Of a stretch of 64,000 nucleotides of DNA, positions 19,883 to 28,120 are shown piece by piece. The stretch's first letter is position 1; each line of letters starts with the position of its first letter. Position numbers and translations under genes: made by a program. The stretch is taken from NCBI GenBank assembly GCA_021396245.1, contig WNYE01000050.1:1-64000 (forward strand), read 5' to 3'. The DNA is from Sporothrix humicola. Its lineage: Eukaryota > Ascomycota > Sordariomycetes > Ophiostomatales > Ophiostomataceae. The notes below the pieces were generated by a model. That model was given only the letters and a program-made list of their open reading frames with translations. It had not been told where the DNA came from and ran no database searches.

Positions 19883-20974
19883 ATGGCTCTTTCGTTTTCA
19901 AGGGCCATCTACAAGACGGTAGAGCGGCAAGAAATCGATGCTCGCGTCTATGTCCCTACAGCATCGAAACGGCCAAAATATCCTGTTGGTGAGTGATGCC
20001 AGCTTGCAAGAGACGAGTCCATCGAAATATTGACACAATTCTTCTAGTTATCAACATCCATGGCGGCGCTTTCATGTTGGGGTCGGCCGGCATGGTCAAC
20101 CCAGACCAGATCCAGGACTGTTTGGACAGAGGATGGATCGTTGTCGTGCCAAATCACAGACTCTGCCCTCAAGTGAGCTTGCTCGAAGGGCCGATGCAGG
20201 ATGTCCGTGATCTTCTCACCTGGATCCAGGATGGTCACTTGGAGGAGCATATCAAGTCTGCAGGTAGCGCCTCTGTGATAATTGACCAGGATCACATCTT
20301 TGCCTTTGGTACATCCTCCGGCGGGCATCTAGCTCTGTCTCTAGTGAGTTTAGCAGACATATTATTCGTTGTTATGATGATTTACTAACCGCATTCAGGG
20401 TTTCGATGTTGCTCGTCCGGTCGCCGGTATTTATGACATGTACGGCGTATGCTGCTTTGATGATGCCGCCTGGTCGGCGACCATCCCACATATCAAGGCA
20501 CTGCTGCCAAACGGTGCCTCTGACGAGGTCGTCAAGCAAATATTCTCGGAGTCGCCTGTTCCGATCGAAGGAGGCGTTTCTCTCGAAGGCCAGGCAAAAC
20601 CGGGGCCACCAGACGTCAGCGTTCCGCGGATAGCATATGCCTTCGCTCAGATTGGCAGCGGGACGGTCGTTGATGCAATCTGGCCCGAGAAGGCGAGAGG
20701 AGGCAAGGGATTCCAGCCGGTAGACCCTATCTTGAACGTCGGCAGCAACTTCCCGCCGACCGTGATTGTCCACGGACAGGGTGATCGCATGGTGTCAATT
20801 GACTACAGCAGAAAACTGTACTCTCGACTCCAAGAAAAGGGCGTCAAGAGCCAGCTGGTCGAAGTCCCCGCCGAGGACCACACTTTTGCAGCCAAGATGC
20901 AGGTCGGCTCAAACACGTGGAATTTGCAGCGGCAAGGCTTTGATTTCCTGGAGGAACTACTGCCGCCTGTTTAA
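19883..20974 (+). CDS. Alpha/beta hydrolase (esterase/lipase-like)
   Basis: Three exons, 19883-19988, 20048-20343 and 20399-20974; introns of 59 and 55 bp have GTGAGT donors and TAG/CAG acceptors. The product has 325 aa and no signal peptide. HGG oxyanion motif in INIHGGAF (40-42), VVVPNHRLCPQ after it, nucleophile elbow GTSSG (Ser125), acid in HGQGDRM, and catalytic His in AEDHTF complete a hormone-sensitive-lipase-type triad. It starts 680 bp from the bicupin gene and shares its promoter. In known flavonol breakdown, quercetinase makes a depside that an esterase then splits, so this pairing is suggestive, though not proof. A broken paralogue lies at 11886-11954. Confidence 0.88.
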
Positions 20975-21305
20975 TACTTTATCGTTTGATTATTTTGCCC
21001 AGTGTACATATTTACTGTTTTGTGTTCTGCACCGCCCATTTGTGGTAAACGGCGTTTTGGGGTAGCTAGTATGACGGACAAAAGCCGCGGCTAAGCCACA
21101 AAACCGCAAATGCCCCATGCTCCATACCCCAACTCCGCAAAAATGGCCGGTGATTCCACATTGGCTGCTCTCCGAGGCCCGCTATCGCTATCATGTCCCA
21201 TCCCCGCGGCTTGCCGTTGGACCTCATTTAACTCCAATTGCGACGTCAACATTCAGGCACATCTTGCCTTTCACCACCTCACACCTTGCATCATATTATC
21301 CCGAC
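20975..21305. other. Promoter region of SDR 2
   Basis: About 330 bp with the 3'UTR of the hydrolase and the promoter of SDR 2. It contains one CGG-N7-CCG element (21075). The frame of SDR 2 stays open back to 21117, but that part lacks SDR features. Confidence 0.5.
21075..21087. promoter_or_regulatory. CGG-N7-CCG element (CGGACAAAAGCCG)
   Basis: Identical over 14 bases (with the leading A) to the element at 16603. It lies about 220 bp upstream of the SDR 2 start, nearly the same distance as its twin from the scytalone-dehydratase-like start. Confidence 0.5.
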
Positions 21306-22073
21306 ATGTCTGCAAAAGTCGCACTCGTCACGGCATCGTCCGCAGGCCTCGGCGCCGCCTGCGTCAAGGCATTGGCTCCCCACTACCGCGTCGTCGTCAA
21401 CTACTACTCACGGCCAGAAAAGGCCGAACAAGTCATCAAGGAAGCCACCGCCATCCCACCACTTTACCAAGTCGAGGCCGACAAGCCACGATTCATCGCC
21501 CTGCAGGCCGATGTTGCCGACAAGAAGAACATCCAGAAGCTCGTGCAGGACGTCGTCGACCGTATGGGCCGCCTGGACGTCATAGTGAGCAACGCCGGCT
21601 GGACACGCGTGACCGACTTTTACGATTTGGACGACCAGGTCGTCGAGGAGGACTGGGACCGCTGCTACAACGTCAATGTCAAGTCGCACCTGTGGCTGCT
21701 CTATGCGGCCAAACCCCACTTTGACCGCAACGAGGACGGCGGCAGTTTCGTCACCGTCGCCAGCCTGGCCGGTGTCCGCCCGAGCGGCAGCAGCGTCGCG
21801 TACTCGGTCAGCAAGGCCGCCGCCATCCACCTGACAAAATGCCTGGCGCTCGTGTGCGGGCCCAACGTGCGGTGCAACTCGGTGTGCCCCGGCCTGCTGA
21901 TGACCGAGTGGGGCCAGCGGTTTTCGCAGCCGCAGATCCAGTCGGCGATTGACAAGACGTCTCTGGGCCGGCTGGCGACGATCGAGGACGTGGCCGACCA
22001 GGTCAAGACGCTGGCCATGAACCGGTCAATGTCGGGGCAAAACATTGTTCTGGACGGAGGTATTGCGATTTAG
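21306..22073 (+). CDS. Short-chain dehydrogenase/reductase (SDR 2)
   Basis: Intronless, 255 aa from the ATG at 21306, the classical SDR length; the upstream open part is Pro/His-rich and taken as leader. It has TASSAGLG at the cofactor-binding turn (9-16), SNAG, a catalytic Ser in the VASLAGV strand, YSVSK (Tyr and Lys) and the C-terminal SGQNIVLDGG typical of FabG-like SDRs. The basic/aromatic VVVNYYSR after beta-2 points to NADP. It is unlike SDR 1 in sequence, so it is not a recent duplicate. It follows the alpha/beta hydrolase on the same strand and has the shared CGG-N7-CCG motif. It probably reduces or oxidises an intermediate of the cluster's pathway. Confidence 0.88.
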   Translation: MSAKVALVTASSAGLGAACVKALAPHYRVVVNYYSRPEKAEQVIKEATAIPPLYQVEADKPRFIALQADVADKKNIQKLVQDVVDRMGRLDVIVSNAGWTRVTDFYDLDDQVVEEDWDRCYNVNVKSHLWLLYAAKPHFDRNEDGGSFVTVASLAGVRPSGSSVAYSVSKAAAIHLTKCLALVCGPNVRCNSVCPGLLMTEWGQRFSQPQIQSAIDKTSLGRLATIEDVADQVKTLAMNRSMSGQNIVLDGGIAI

Positions 22074-22785
22074 GGGACCACTGGGGAAGAGAACAAATTA
22101 TGGGCGCCCGGTACATCCACCGGCTATTCGAACGGTCGAGCCACCGACGCAGCAAAATCTTAACCCACAACTCTGAATTAAACAATACCAAAACCCTAAA
22201 CTTTCAAAGGGCGTATGCATCAGTATATATAAAGATATGTTGCTCTCGTTGTATTCGCTGTGTTCGTCGTTATAAGTACTGTAAGTGCTCTGTATGTAGA
22301 TAAAGGCACAGAGCGCCTTCGAGATACCAGCCACCAAAGTACGGGGTGGTCGCCAGGAAGCGTACCCAGATATCTGTACCCACAATGAGAGCCGGTCCAC
22401 ATCGAAAACAACAACGGTCGATTGGTCTAGTTGGTTATGACGGCGCCTTAACACGGCGCAGGTCCGCGGTTCGATCCCGTGATCGATCAAATTTTTTTAT
22501 CATCAAAATACACTTTATTTTTTTCAATTCGATTTCGAATTGATTTTAGAGTGATGTTGATTTTTGCTGCGAATAAATGGAAAGAAGCGGGCGGCACGGG
22601 CCACAGAGACCCCGGGCCGCCCGCCTTGCAGGTCGCTCCTTCCTGTTTCACACACAACACCGCCACACTGGCAAGGCTCACCAAATTCAAAGCGTAAGTA
22701 AAAATCGAAATGCAAGTTCACTTCGTGAAAGGATAATTCAAGTCAAACTTGAACCAATATTTCAACGGCCTACAATTAACGGAAT
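22074..22785. other. Intergenic with tRNA
   Basis: About 710 bp between SDR 2 and the HET gene. Apart from the tRNA-Val listed separately, I see AT-rich DNA and a short GC-rich patch at 22590-22630. No protein gene seen. Confidence 0.5.
22416..22489 (+). tRNA. tRNA-Val (AAC)
   Basis: 74 nt with all four arms: acceptor GGTCGAT/ATCGATC plus discriminator A, D-arm with GGTCTAGTTGGTTA, anticodon stem GCGCC/GGCGC closing the loop TTAACAC (anticodon AAC at 22450-22452), and T-loop GGTTCGATCCC. No intron. A T-run at 22491-22497 follows, as expected for RNA polymerase III termination. It sits between the metabolic block and the HET gene. Confidence 0.95.
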
Positions 22786-25077
22786 ATGGCATCAACCGAC
22801 GGCACTCAACCCGACGTCGAGAAAACAGAGGAAGTTGTTGTAGGACCTGGCACAAAAGATGCACTCTGCGACATCTGCGAAAAGATCTTTGAGTCTTCAC
22901 CATCCGATTTTCAGTGCAGCTGCCATCGGCGGGGTATTCACTTCCATGTCGGCCGTGTCGACAAATTCTTGTCAAAAGAGCCCGGGACATGGCCGTGCCG
23001 GGGATGCCGTCTTGTCGGCAAAATTGTGTGCAACATGCGGGCTATGATCCGCCGGAACGATCACGGTATTAGCCCGGATTTGGCGGCAACGGGCGTCACG
23101 GCGGAACTCAAGTTGTTGGAGGAGATGGTGCCGACAGGGTCAGATGCCGACAAGAGTCTGAAAATCGAAATGCGGCCAGCCGCACGGGTGATTAGCGTCA
23201 AGGTGGATGTCTTGCCTGGCATTGCGGGCACCATCATTAAGACAGGCAACACGCCTGACAGCCATCGGGTGCACGGGATGCATATTCCTCCTCGAATCGA
23301 CATTGACCGAACACGACGGTGGCTGACCACTTGCCGAGACGGGCATGCCAGTTGCCGGCGGACGGTAGCATCGCCCGTGGCGACATCTACCCCGACGACG
23401 CTTTCTGTGGAAGACACAAACTTTATCCGGCTGATCGACGTCAATACAAGGCAGATCGTGCCCTGCGACCTCGAGGCGGAGTTTGCAGCACTCTCTTATG
23501 TCTGGGGAAAAGACACACAGCCGCTGCTGACAAAAGCGAGGCTCCAACTATACTCGGAGCCTAGAGGACTGGACCAAGCAAATCTGCCAAAGACGATATC
23601 CAATGCCATTTCGCTTGTGAAGGACCTTGGGCTCCAATATATCTGGGTCGACTCCATCTGTATCATTCAAGATGATGACGCAGATAAGCAGAGGCAACTG
23701 CCAAGAATGGCTGCATTATATGAGGCAGCTGAACTGGTGATTGTTGCAGCTGCTGGCCGTGATGCATCAGCAGGTCTGTCTGGATACAACACTGACAGAC
23801 CAGATTTGCAGGCCACTGAGAACATCAACGGGGTCAACCTAACGACGTTCCAAGGTGGCCTACACGACGTCCTCCGGTGGACCCACTGGGACCGTCGCGG
23901 CTGGACATATCAAGAAGCTTTCCAGGCAAGGCGAGCTCTGATCATGTTGGACACTCTGGCGTACTGGTCCTGTCGAGACACAATGTGGCGGGAGGATCTG
24001 GACAGTGATCAAGGCGGCGGTGTTCGTCTTCGCAAAGACGGCGGTGCTCTTTGGCGGTATACTCCCGATGGCCAGAGAACACTTGGATGCACTCCCAATA
24101 CATACTTTACGAGCGTCGAGCATTTCTGTCTTCGCTCACTCCGAGACGGCAGCGATGCTTTGTGGGCCTACTGGGGCGTCCTGGGTCACCAGTCTGTGCG
24201 CTTCCCACCCAACGGCTACCTCTGGGGACATCCGTATGGCAGTCTGAGTGACAGCCTGTTGTGGCGGACGGGCCATTCCTGTCTTTCAGACCACAGGCGG
24301 CGGTCGGCCAAGGCTTTCCACGGGATTCCCATCGAGGACGGCCCGACACTGAAGGTTCCCTTCCCGTCATGGTCGTGGCTGTCGGTGGACACGTCAGTCG
24401 AGTTTCTGGATACCTGCGGATCGTCGGTTGTCAGTGCCGTCGAGTGGCAGCCGCCAATCACTCTGTGGAATCCCTTGTCGGCCGAGATCTATCTGACATA
24501 TTTGGAGAGGATTGGTGTGGAGGGTGTCGATAAGGCCAAACAGATGCTGTCAAAGACGGATGGCAAGCTGCACCCAGCACCCACGCCGGGCCGTCCGTTT
24601 GCAATGGACTACGGCCTGCTGTGCTTCACGGCTGAAGTGGCACAGCTGACGCTCAGCCTCAAGTACGAGCACACTGGCGATAAAAACTGCCCGTGCAGAT
24701 TAAAAGCAGATCCGGGAAAAGAGACGACGCACACCTACGCCACGGTGCGTGATGGTGACAAGGAGGTCGGCAGCGTCACTGTTCCTCTGTCGCTGTTCAA
24801 GGATGGTGCAACTGAAGCGACGGCCGATGTTGTGCATATATCATCAGTTGCGGTGCCTCGAACGGCCACGGACGACCTGTGCAAAGTCCAGCCTGCGTCT
24901 GGCTGTCAAGAAGTGCAGCACGTCCGCGGGTGCCAACACCTCCAGTTTCACAATCTAATGGTTGTTTCTTGGGAAGTCGGTATTGCCTATCGGCAGGCAC
25001 TGCTAGCTATGGAACAGTCGGTATGGCAGTCTATCCCAAGCGACAAACGGGTCACGAAGCGAGTTATCTTGGGATAA
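22786..25077 (+). CDS. HET-domain (heterokaryon incompatibility) protein
   Basis: Intronless open frame of 763 aa. Residues 20-85 form a Cys/His-rich N-terminal region (DICEKIF, CSCH, CRGCRLVG) common in this family. The HET domain runs from about 230 to 390 with its hallmarks: FAALSYVWG, LPKTISNAISLVKDLGLQYIWVDSICIIQDD, and the YEAAELVIVAAAGRDASAGLSG segment; the RGWTYQE motif follows near 370. The C-terminal half is variable and of unknown role. HET proteins trigger cell death upon fusion of unlike hyphae or recognition of non-self; many fungal genomes hold tens of copies, often in variable regions. No NACHT, STAND or repeat domain is attached here. The specific partner is unknown. Confidence 0.93.
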   Translation: MASTDGTQPDVEKTEEVVVGPGTKDALCDICEKIFESSPSDFQCSCHRRGIHFHVGRVDKFLSKEPGTWPCRGCRLVGKIVCNMRAMIRRNDHGISPDLAATGVTAELKLLEEMVPTGSDADKSLKIEMRPAARVISVKVDVLPGIAGTIIKTGNTPDSHRVHGMHIPPRIDIDRTRRWLTTCRDGHASCRRTVASPVATSTPTTLSVEDTNFIRLIDVNTRQIVPCDLEAEFAALSYVWGKDTQPLLTKARLQLYSEPRGLDQANLPKTISNAISLVKDLGLQYIWVDSICIIQDDDADKQRQLPRMAALYEAAELVIVAAAGRDASAGLSGYNTDRPDLQATENINGVNLTTFQGGLHDVLRWTHWDRRGWTYQEAFQARRALIMLDTLAYWSCRDTMWREDLDSDQGGGVRLRKDGGALWRYTPDGQRTLGCTPNTYFTSVEHFCLRSLRDGSDALWAYWGVLGHQSVRFPPNGYLWGHPYGSLSDSLLWRTGHSCLSDHRRRSAKAFHGIPIEDGPTLKVPFPSWSWLSVDTSVEFLDTCGSSVVSAVEWQPPITLWNPLSAEIYLTYLERIGVEGVDKAKQMLSKTDGKLHPAPTPGRPFAMDYGLLCFTAEVAQLTLSLKYEHTGDKNCPCRLKADPGKETTHTYATVRDGDKEVGSVTVPLSLFKDGATEATADVVHISSVAVPRTATDDLCKVQPASGCQEVQHVRGCQHLQFHNLMVVSWEVGIAYRQALLAMEQSVWQSIPSDKRVTKRVILG

Positions 25078-25377
25078 ATATGTAAAAGAATGTGATGATA
25101 TTTTCACATGTGAATTAATGACAGAATGACATAAACAATAAACGCATGCAGCAGATGCAACCTAATAAACCTAAAAGTCATAACCTGTACCAAAAGCAAA
25201 TCCCGGTGCCCCGTGTCCTTATTCATATTCCCTGCTAACCGGATGCTAGCTCAAACCTAATGATATCATTACAACTCCAGTACGTCCAATGAACTAGAAA
25301 TAAAATGTTCCTCCGTATGTACCAATATAAACTCAAATTCATGTATAAATCAGTCGCTTTTTTATTCCACTGGCCTT
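25078..25377. other. Convergent AT-rich intergenic
   Basis: 300 bp between the 3' ends of the HET gene and the Clr5-domain gene; it is AT-rich and has several possible polyadenylation signals (AATAAA near 25136 on the plus strand). No gene seen. Confidence 0.5.
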
Positions 25378-27978
25378 CTAGACCCAGTTGACATTTGCAG
25401 CATCGCCCAGCTCCCAAGTCATGGACCCGGTGTTGTTCATGCCGCCGGCAGTCAGGGGCTGGCCGGCATGTGGTTGTCCCGCCATCGTTTGGCCACCCAT
25501 TGGCATATCATGTCCGGATGCCATGGACATACCAGGGAGCTTTGTACTGGGATGCTGATGGTATGGTGAAGGCACAGGTGGGTATGCCGATGGCTGAAGA
25601 GTGTAGGGAGAGTCGTGGGCTGAGTGGCCCTGACTTTGTTGGCGAGACTGTCCATTTGACAAAATTGTCCGTGGTGTCGTCATGGTGGTCGGCGGCTGTG
25701 GGATCATGGCCGAGGAGACACCGGCCACGGGCGACGACGGGAGAGATGAAGATGGTGATCCGGACGATGTGGGCGGCTGTGTGTTAGACGTAGACGTTCC
25801 CGTCATATTTTGGCCCTGGTTGTGCATCCCGACAATAATGGGCACGACATGGGGCCGCGCAGTAGCCGTCGACATGGACGTCGTGTAAGAACTGTCGGGT
25901 GTTGCTGCGCCGTCCGATGTGGACGAGTAGGATGGCGTCAAGCTTGATATACCAGAAGGACTCGTCGTCGGCACTGGAACACCGCCCATGGTCACATCTC
26001 CGCCGCTCCAGTTTACTCCTTCCGAAGCCTTGCGTTCGTTTTCTTGTTGTAGTGCCAGATCAGTAAGGTACTGCAGGTATGCAACGAAGAAGTTCAACTT
26101 GGTGTGCATATTAGGCGAATCCTGCAGACGAGCTGTGAGTTCCTCACGCTCAGTCTCGACAGCATCTCCGTCTGTTGCCGGCCGACCCAGGCTTAGCAAG
26201 TATGCGAGACGCTGGATCTGTGCTGTGGCCTCGGAATCAGCACTAGCCAGGTCATATTCGGCGTAAAGATCACGCATGACCATCAACGGAATCGGCAAAG
26301 CCGCCATATGGGCTGGTGAGCGAATACGGCCATCCTCAGCAACGAGCAGCTGGATCATCTGGTTGATCGGGTGTTGCTGGCCCAAGACGATGCTGGTCAG
26401 GGATTTGATGTGGATGCCGAGTTTCATTCCAACTCCGCGCAGCTCGGCTGTGCTATCGCGTCCATTGCGAGGCTGGTCGAGCGGACACTTGGTGCCAAAG
26501 GCAGTGCTGTAAAGGAGATAGAACAGGAGCGACGGGTCCTCCTTCTGCAGATGCTGTTGCAGACGGTCCATGGACTGGTGAACGCTCGTAAACCCCTTGT
26601 CTATGATGCCATCACCAATTAGGCGTCGGCCAACGCGGAGTTCACGACCCCAAGTAGTAATCTCCCCCGCCGTGTCGACGCCGTTTTCTTTAGAACTGGC
26701 TGTGACGAGGCTGCCGGTACCAATGATGCGCTGGACCCATTGCTTGCCCCTGATGGCCTGGCCAAAGTATCCCCGTGCCAGATGGACCAGCTTGTTTTCG
26801 AGGACAGGGTCGGTGAGAGGCGATGACGACGCAAAGAGAGTCGGAATCTGCGGTGTAGGCGTGTATGAAGACCGGGCCGAAAGCGAAGAGGTGGCCGAAG
26901 ACTGTCCAGGCGACGCGCCGGACAGATATGGTGACACATTCAGGTTCGACTGGTTCGGGTTCGACTGGCCACCCTGCGGCACAGACAGCATCGATACCGG
27001 GTTTGCGATGCTATTGCGGCGGGCATCATACTGGGATGGCAGTGTCCGCTGCTGGTCGATGCTGGACATCGAGTGGGCTGTGTGTAGTGGCATGTAGGGA
27101 AGAGACGATGCTGGCAGGCTAAGCGAAGGGATTGTCGATCCCGCATTTGCCGTGGTGAACGGAGCCGTGGACAGTGTCGAGTTCAGCGAAGGGAAGGACG
27201 ACGCGGTAGTTGCCACATGCATCGGTGCATGCGACGGCAGGATCGGAATTGTTGTCGAGGGAAGTGTCGAGAACTGGTGGTTGGCATTCTGGGCGTACGA
27301 GCCATGTGGTTGGAAGGGGCGGCCTTGGAAGTAGTGGTCGTGGGACATATGGGTGTGGGTGTTCCGGCCGAAGTACATGTCCGGCGGGAAAGACACATTC
27401 TGTTGCGGCTGGTGCGTGAAACCAAAATGGCCTGACGGTGATGGAGACGAAGGTGGTGTTGGCGATGGCGTCCGACATGTGATTCCTGCTGCATCCATAC
27501 GGTTCTGGAGATCCTCTGCCGTCAAATCTGCGCCCTGCGAGCGGCGGGTTAACGTCGGGTCCCGTTTCAAGTACTGTTCAACCCGTGCGAAGTCGATGTC
27601 CCGGCCGCGAATGGTGAATTTGGACTTCTTGCCCATCTCTTTCCGGTGCTGCTGGACAGACAGAATCGTGGCAACGTCCTTTGCCTTGAGGTTCTTGTCG
27701 ATTGCCCATTTGCTGATCCGAGTCTTGTACATCCGTTGGCTGGCGAAAAAGTTGTGCTGTTCCTGCATGATCTTCTGAACCTGCTTAAGGTGCAACCCCT
27801 GGTCACGATAAAGCTCTGTGATCCGATCACGGTGTTTTTCCCAGTCCGCTCCCTGGGCGAAGTCGTGTTGTGACCGTCGGCTGTGATCCTGGTGGTGATG
27901 GCCATGGCTGTGCACGTGTGAAAGGCCGTGATGCGAGCGGCCGTTGCTGCGAGGTGGCGTGACCCTTCCTGTTGACAT
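25378..27978 (-). CDS. Clr5-domain protein, 866 aa
   Basis: Single coding exon from the ATG at 27978. The Clr5 domain lies at about residues 44-98 (DWEKHRDRITELYRD..LKQVQKIM..HNFFASQRMYKTRISKWAIDKN), a helical DNA-binding-like module named after a fission-yeast silencing factor and expanded in filamentous fungi. A His-rich N-terminus (20-36) precedes it, and a second conserved basic block (KSKFTIRGRDIDFARVEQYLKRD) follows. The middle and C-terminus are low-complexity, rich in Ser, Pro, Thr and Gln, with an ordered helical part at about 390-650. That layout suggests a nuclear transcriptional regulator. The 5'UTR carries an intron (27987-28120). No direct evidence for targets. Confidence 0.88.
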   Translation of the reverse strand: MSTGRVTPPRSNGRSHHGLSHVHSHGHHHQDHSRRSQHDFAQGADWEKHRDRITELYRDQGLHLKQVQKIMQEQHNFFASQRMYKTRISKWAIDKNLKAKDVATILSVQQHRKEMGKKSKFTIRGRDIDFARVEQYLKRDPTLTRRSQGADLTAEDLQNRMDAAGITCRTPSPTPPSSPSPSGHFGFTHQPQQNVSFPPDMYFGRNTHTHMSHDHYFQGRPFQPHGSYAQNANHQFSTLPSTTIPILPSHAPMHVATTASSFPSLNSTLSTAPFTTANAGSTIPSLSLPASSLPYMPLHTAHSMSSIDQQRTLPSQYDARRNSIANPVSMLSVPQGGQSNPNQSNLNVSPYLSGASPGQSSATSSLSARSSYTPTPQIPTLFASSSPLTDPVLENKLVHLARGYFGQAIRGKQWVQRIIGTGSLVTASSKENGVDTAGEITTWGRELRVGRRLIGDGIIDKGFTSVHQSMDRLQQHLQKEDPSLLFYLLYSTAFGTKCPLDQPRNGRDSTAELRGVGMKLGIHIKSLTSIVLGQQHPINQMIQLLVAEDGRIRSPAHMAALPIPLMVMRDLYAEYDLASADSEATAQIQRLAYLLSLGRPATDGDAVETEREELTARLQDSPNMHTKLNFFVAYLQYLTDLALQQENERKASEGVNWSGGDVTMGGVPVPTTSPSGISSLTPSYSSTSDGAATPDSSYTTSMSTATARPHVVPIIVGMHNQGQNMTGTSTSNTQPPTSSGSPSSSLPSSPVAGVSSAMIPQPPTTMTTPRTILSNGQSRQQSQGHSAHDSPYTLQPSAYPPVPSPYHQHPSTKLPGMSMASGHDMPMGGQTMAGQPHAGQPLTAGGMNNTGSMTWELGDAANVNWV

Positions 27979-27986
27979 ACTGTACT

Positions 27987-28120
27987 CTGCGATCGGCCGT
28001 TGTCAGTACTCTTATTCTGCCCACTCGATCTATGCCACTCCAGGGCGATGCAGTCCGTGAAGATCCTTGTCGACGGACTTCGGTCAACAAAAGGACGACG
28101 TGGTGTTGCAAAGTCCTTAC
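27987..28120 (-). other. 5'UTR intron of the Clr5-domain gene
   Basis: On the minus strand a CACAG|GTAAGG donor at 28120 and a CTGAC branch followed by CGATCGCAG acceptor at 27987, eight bases before the ATG, mark a 134-bp intron in the leader. Read from consensus only. Confidence 0.55.
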
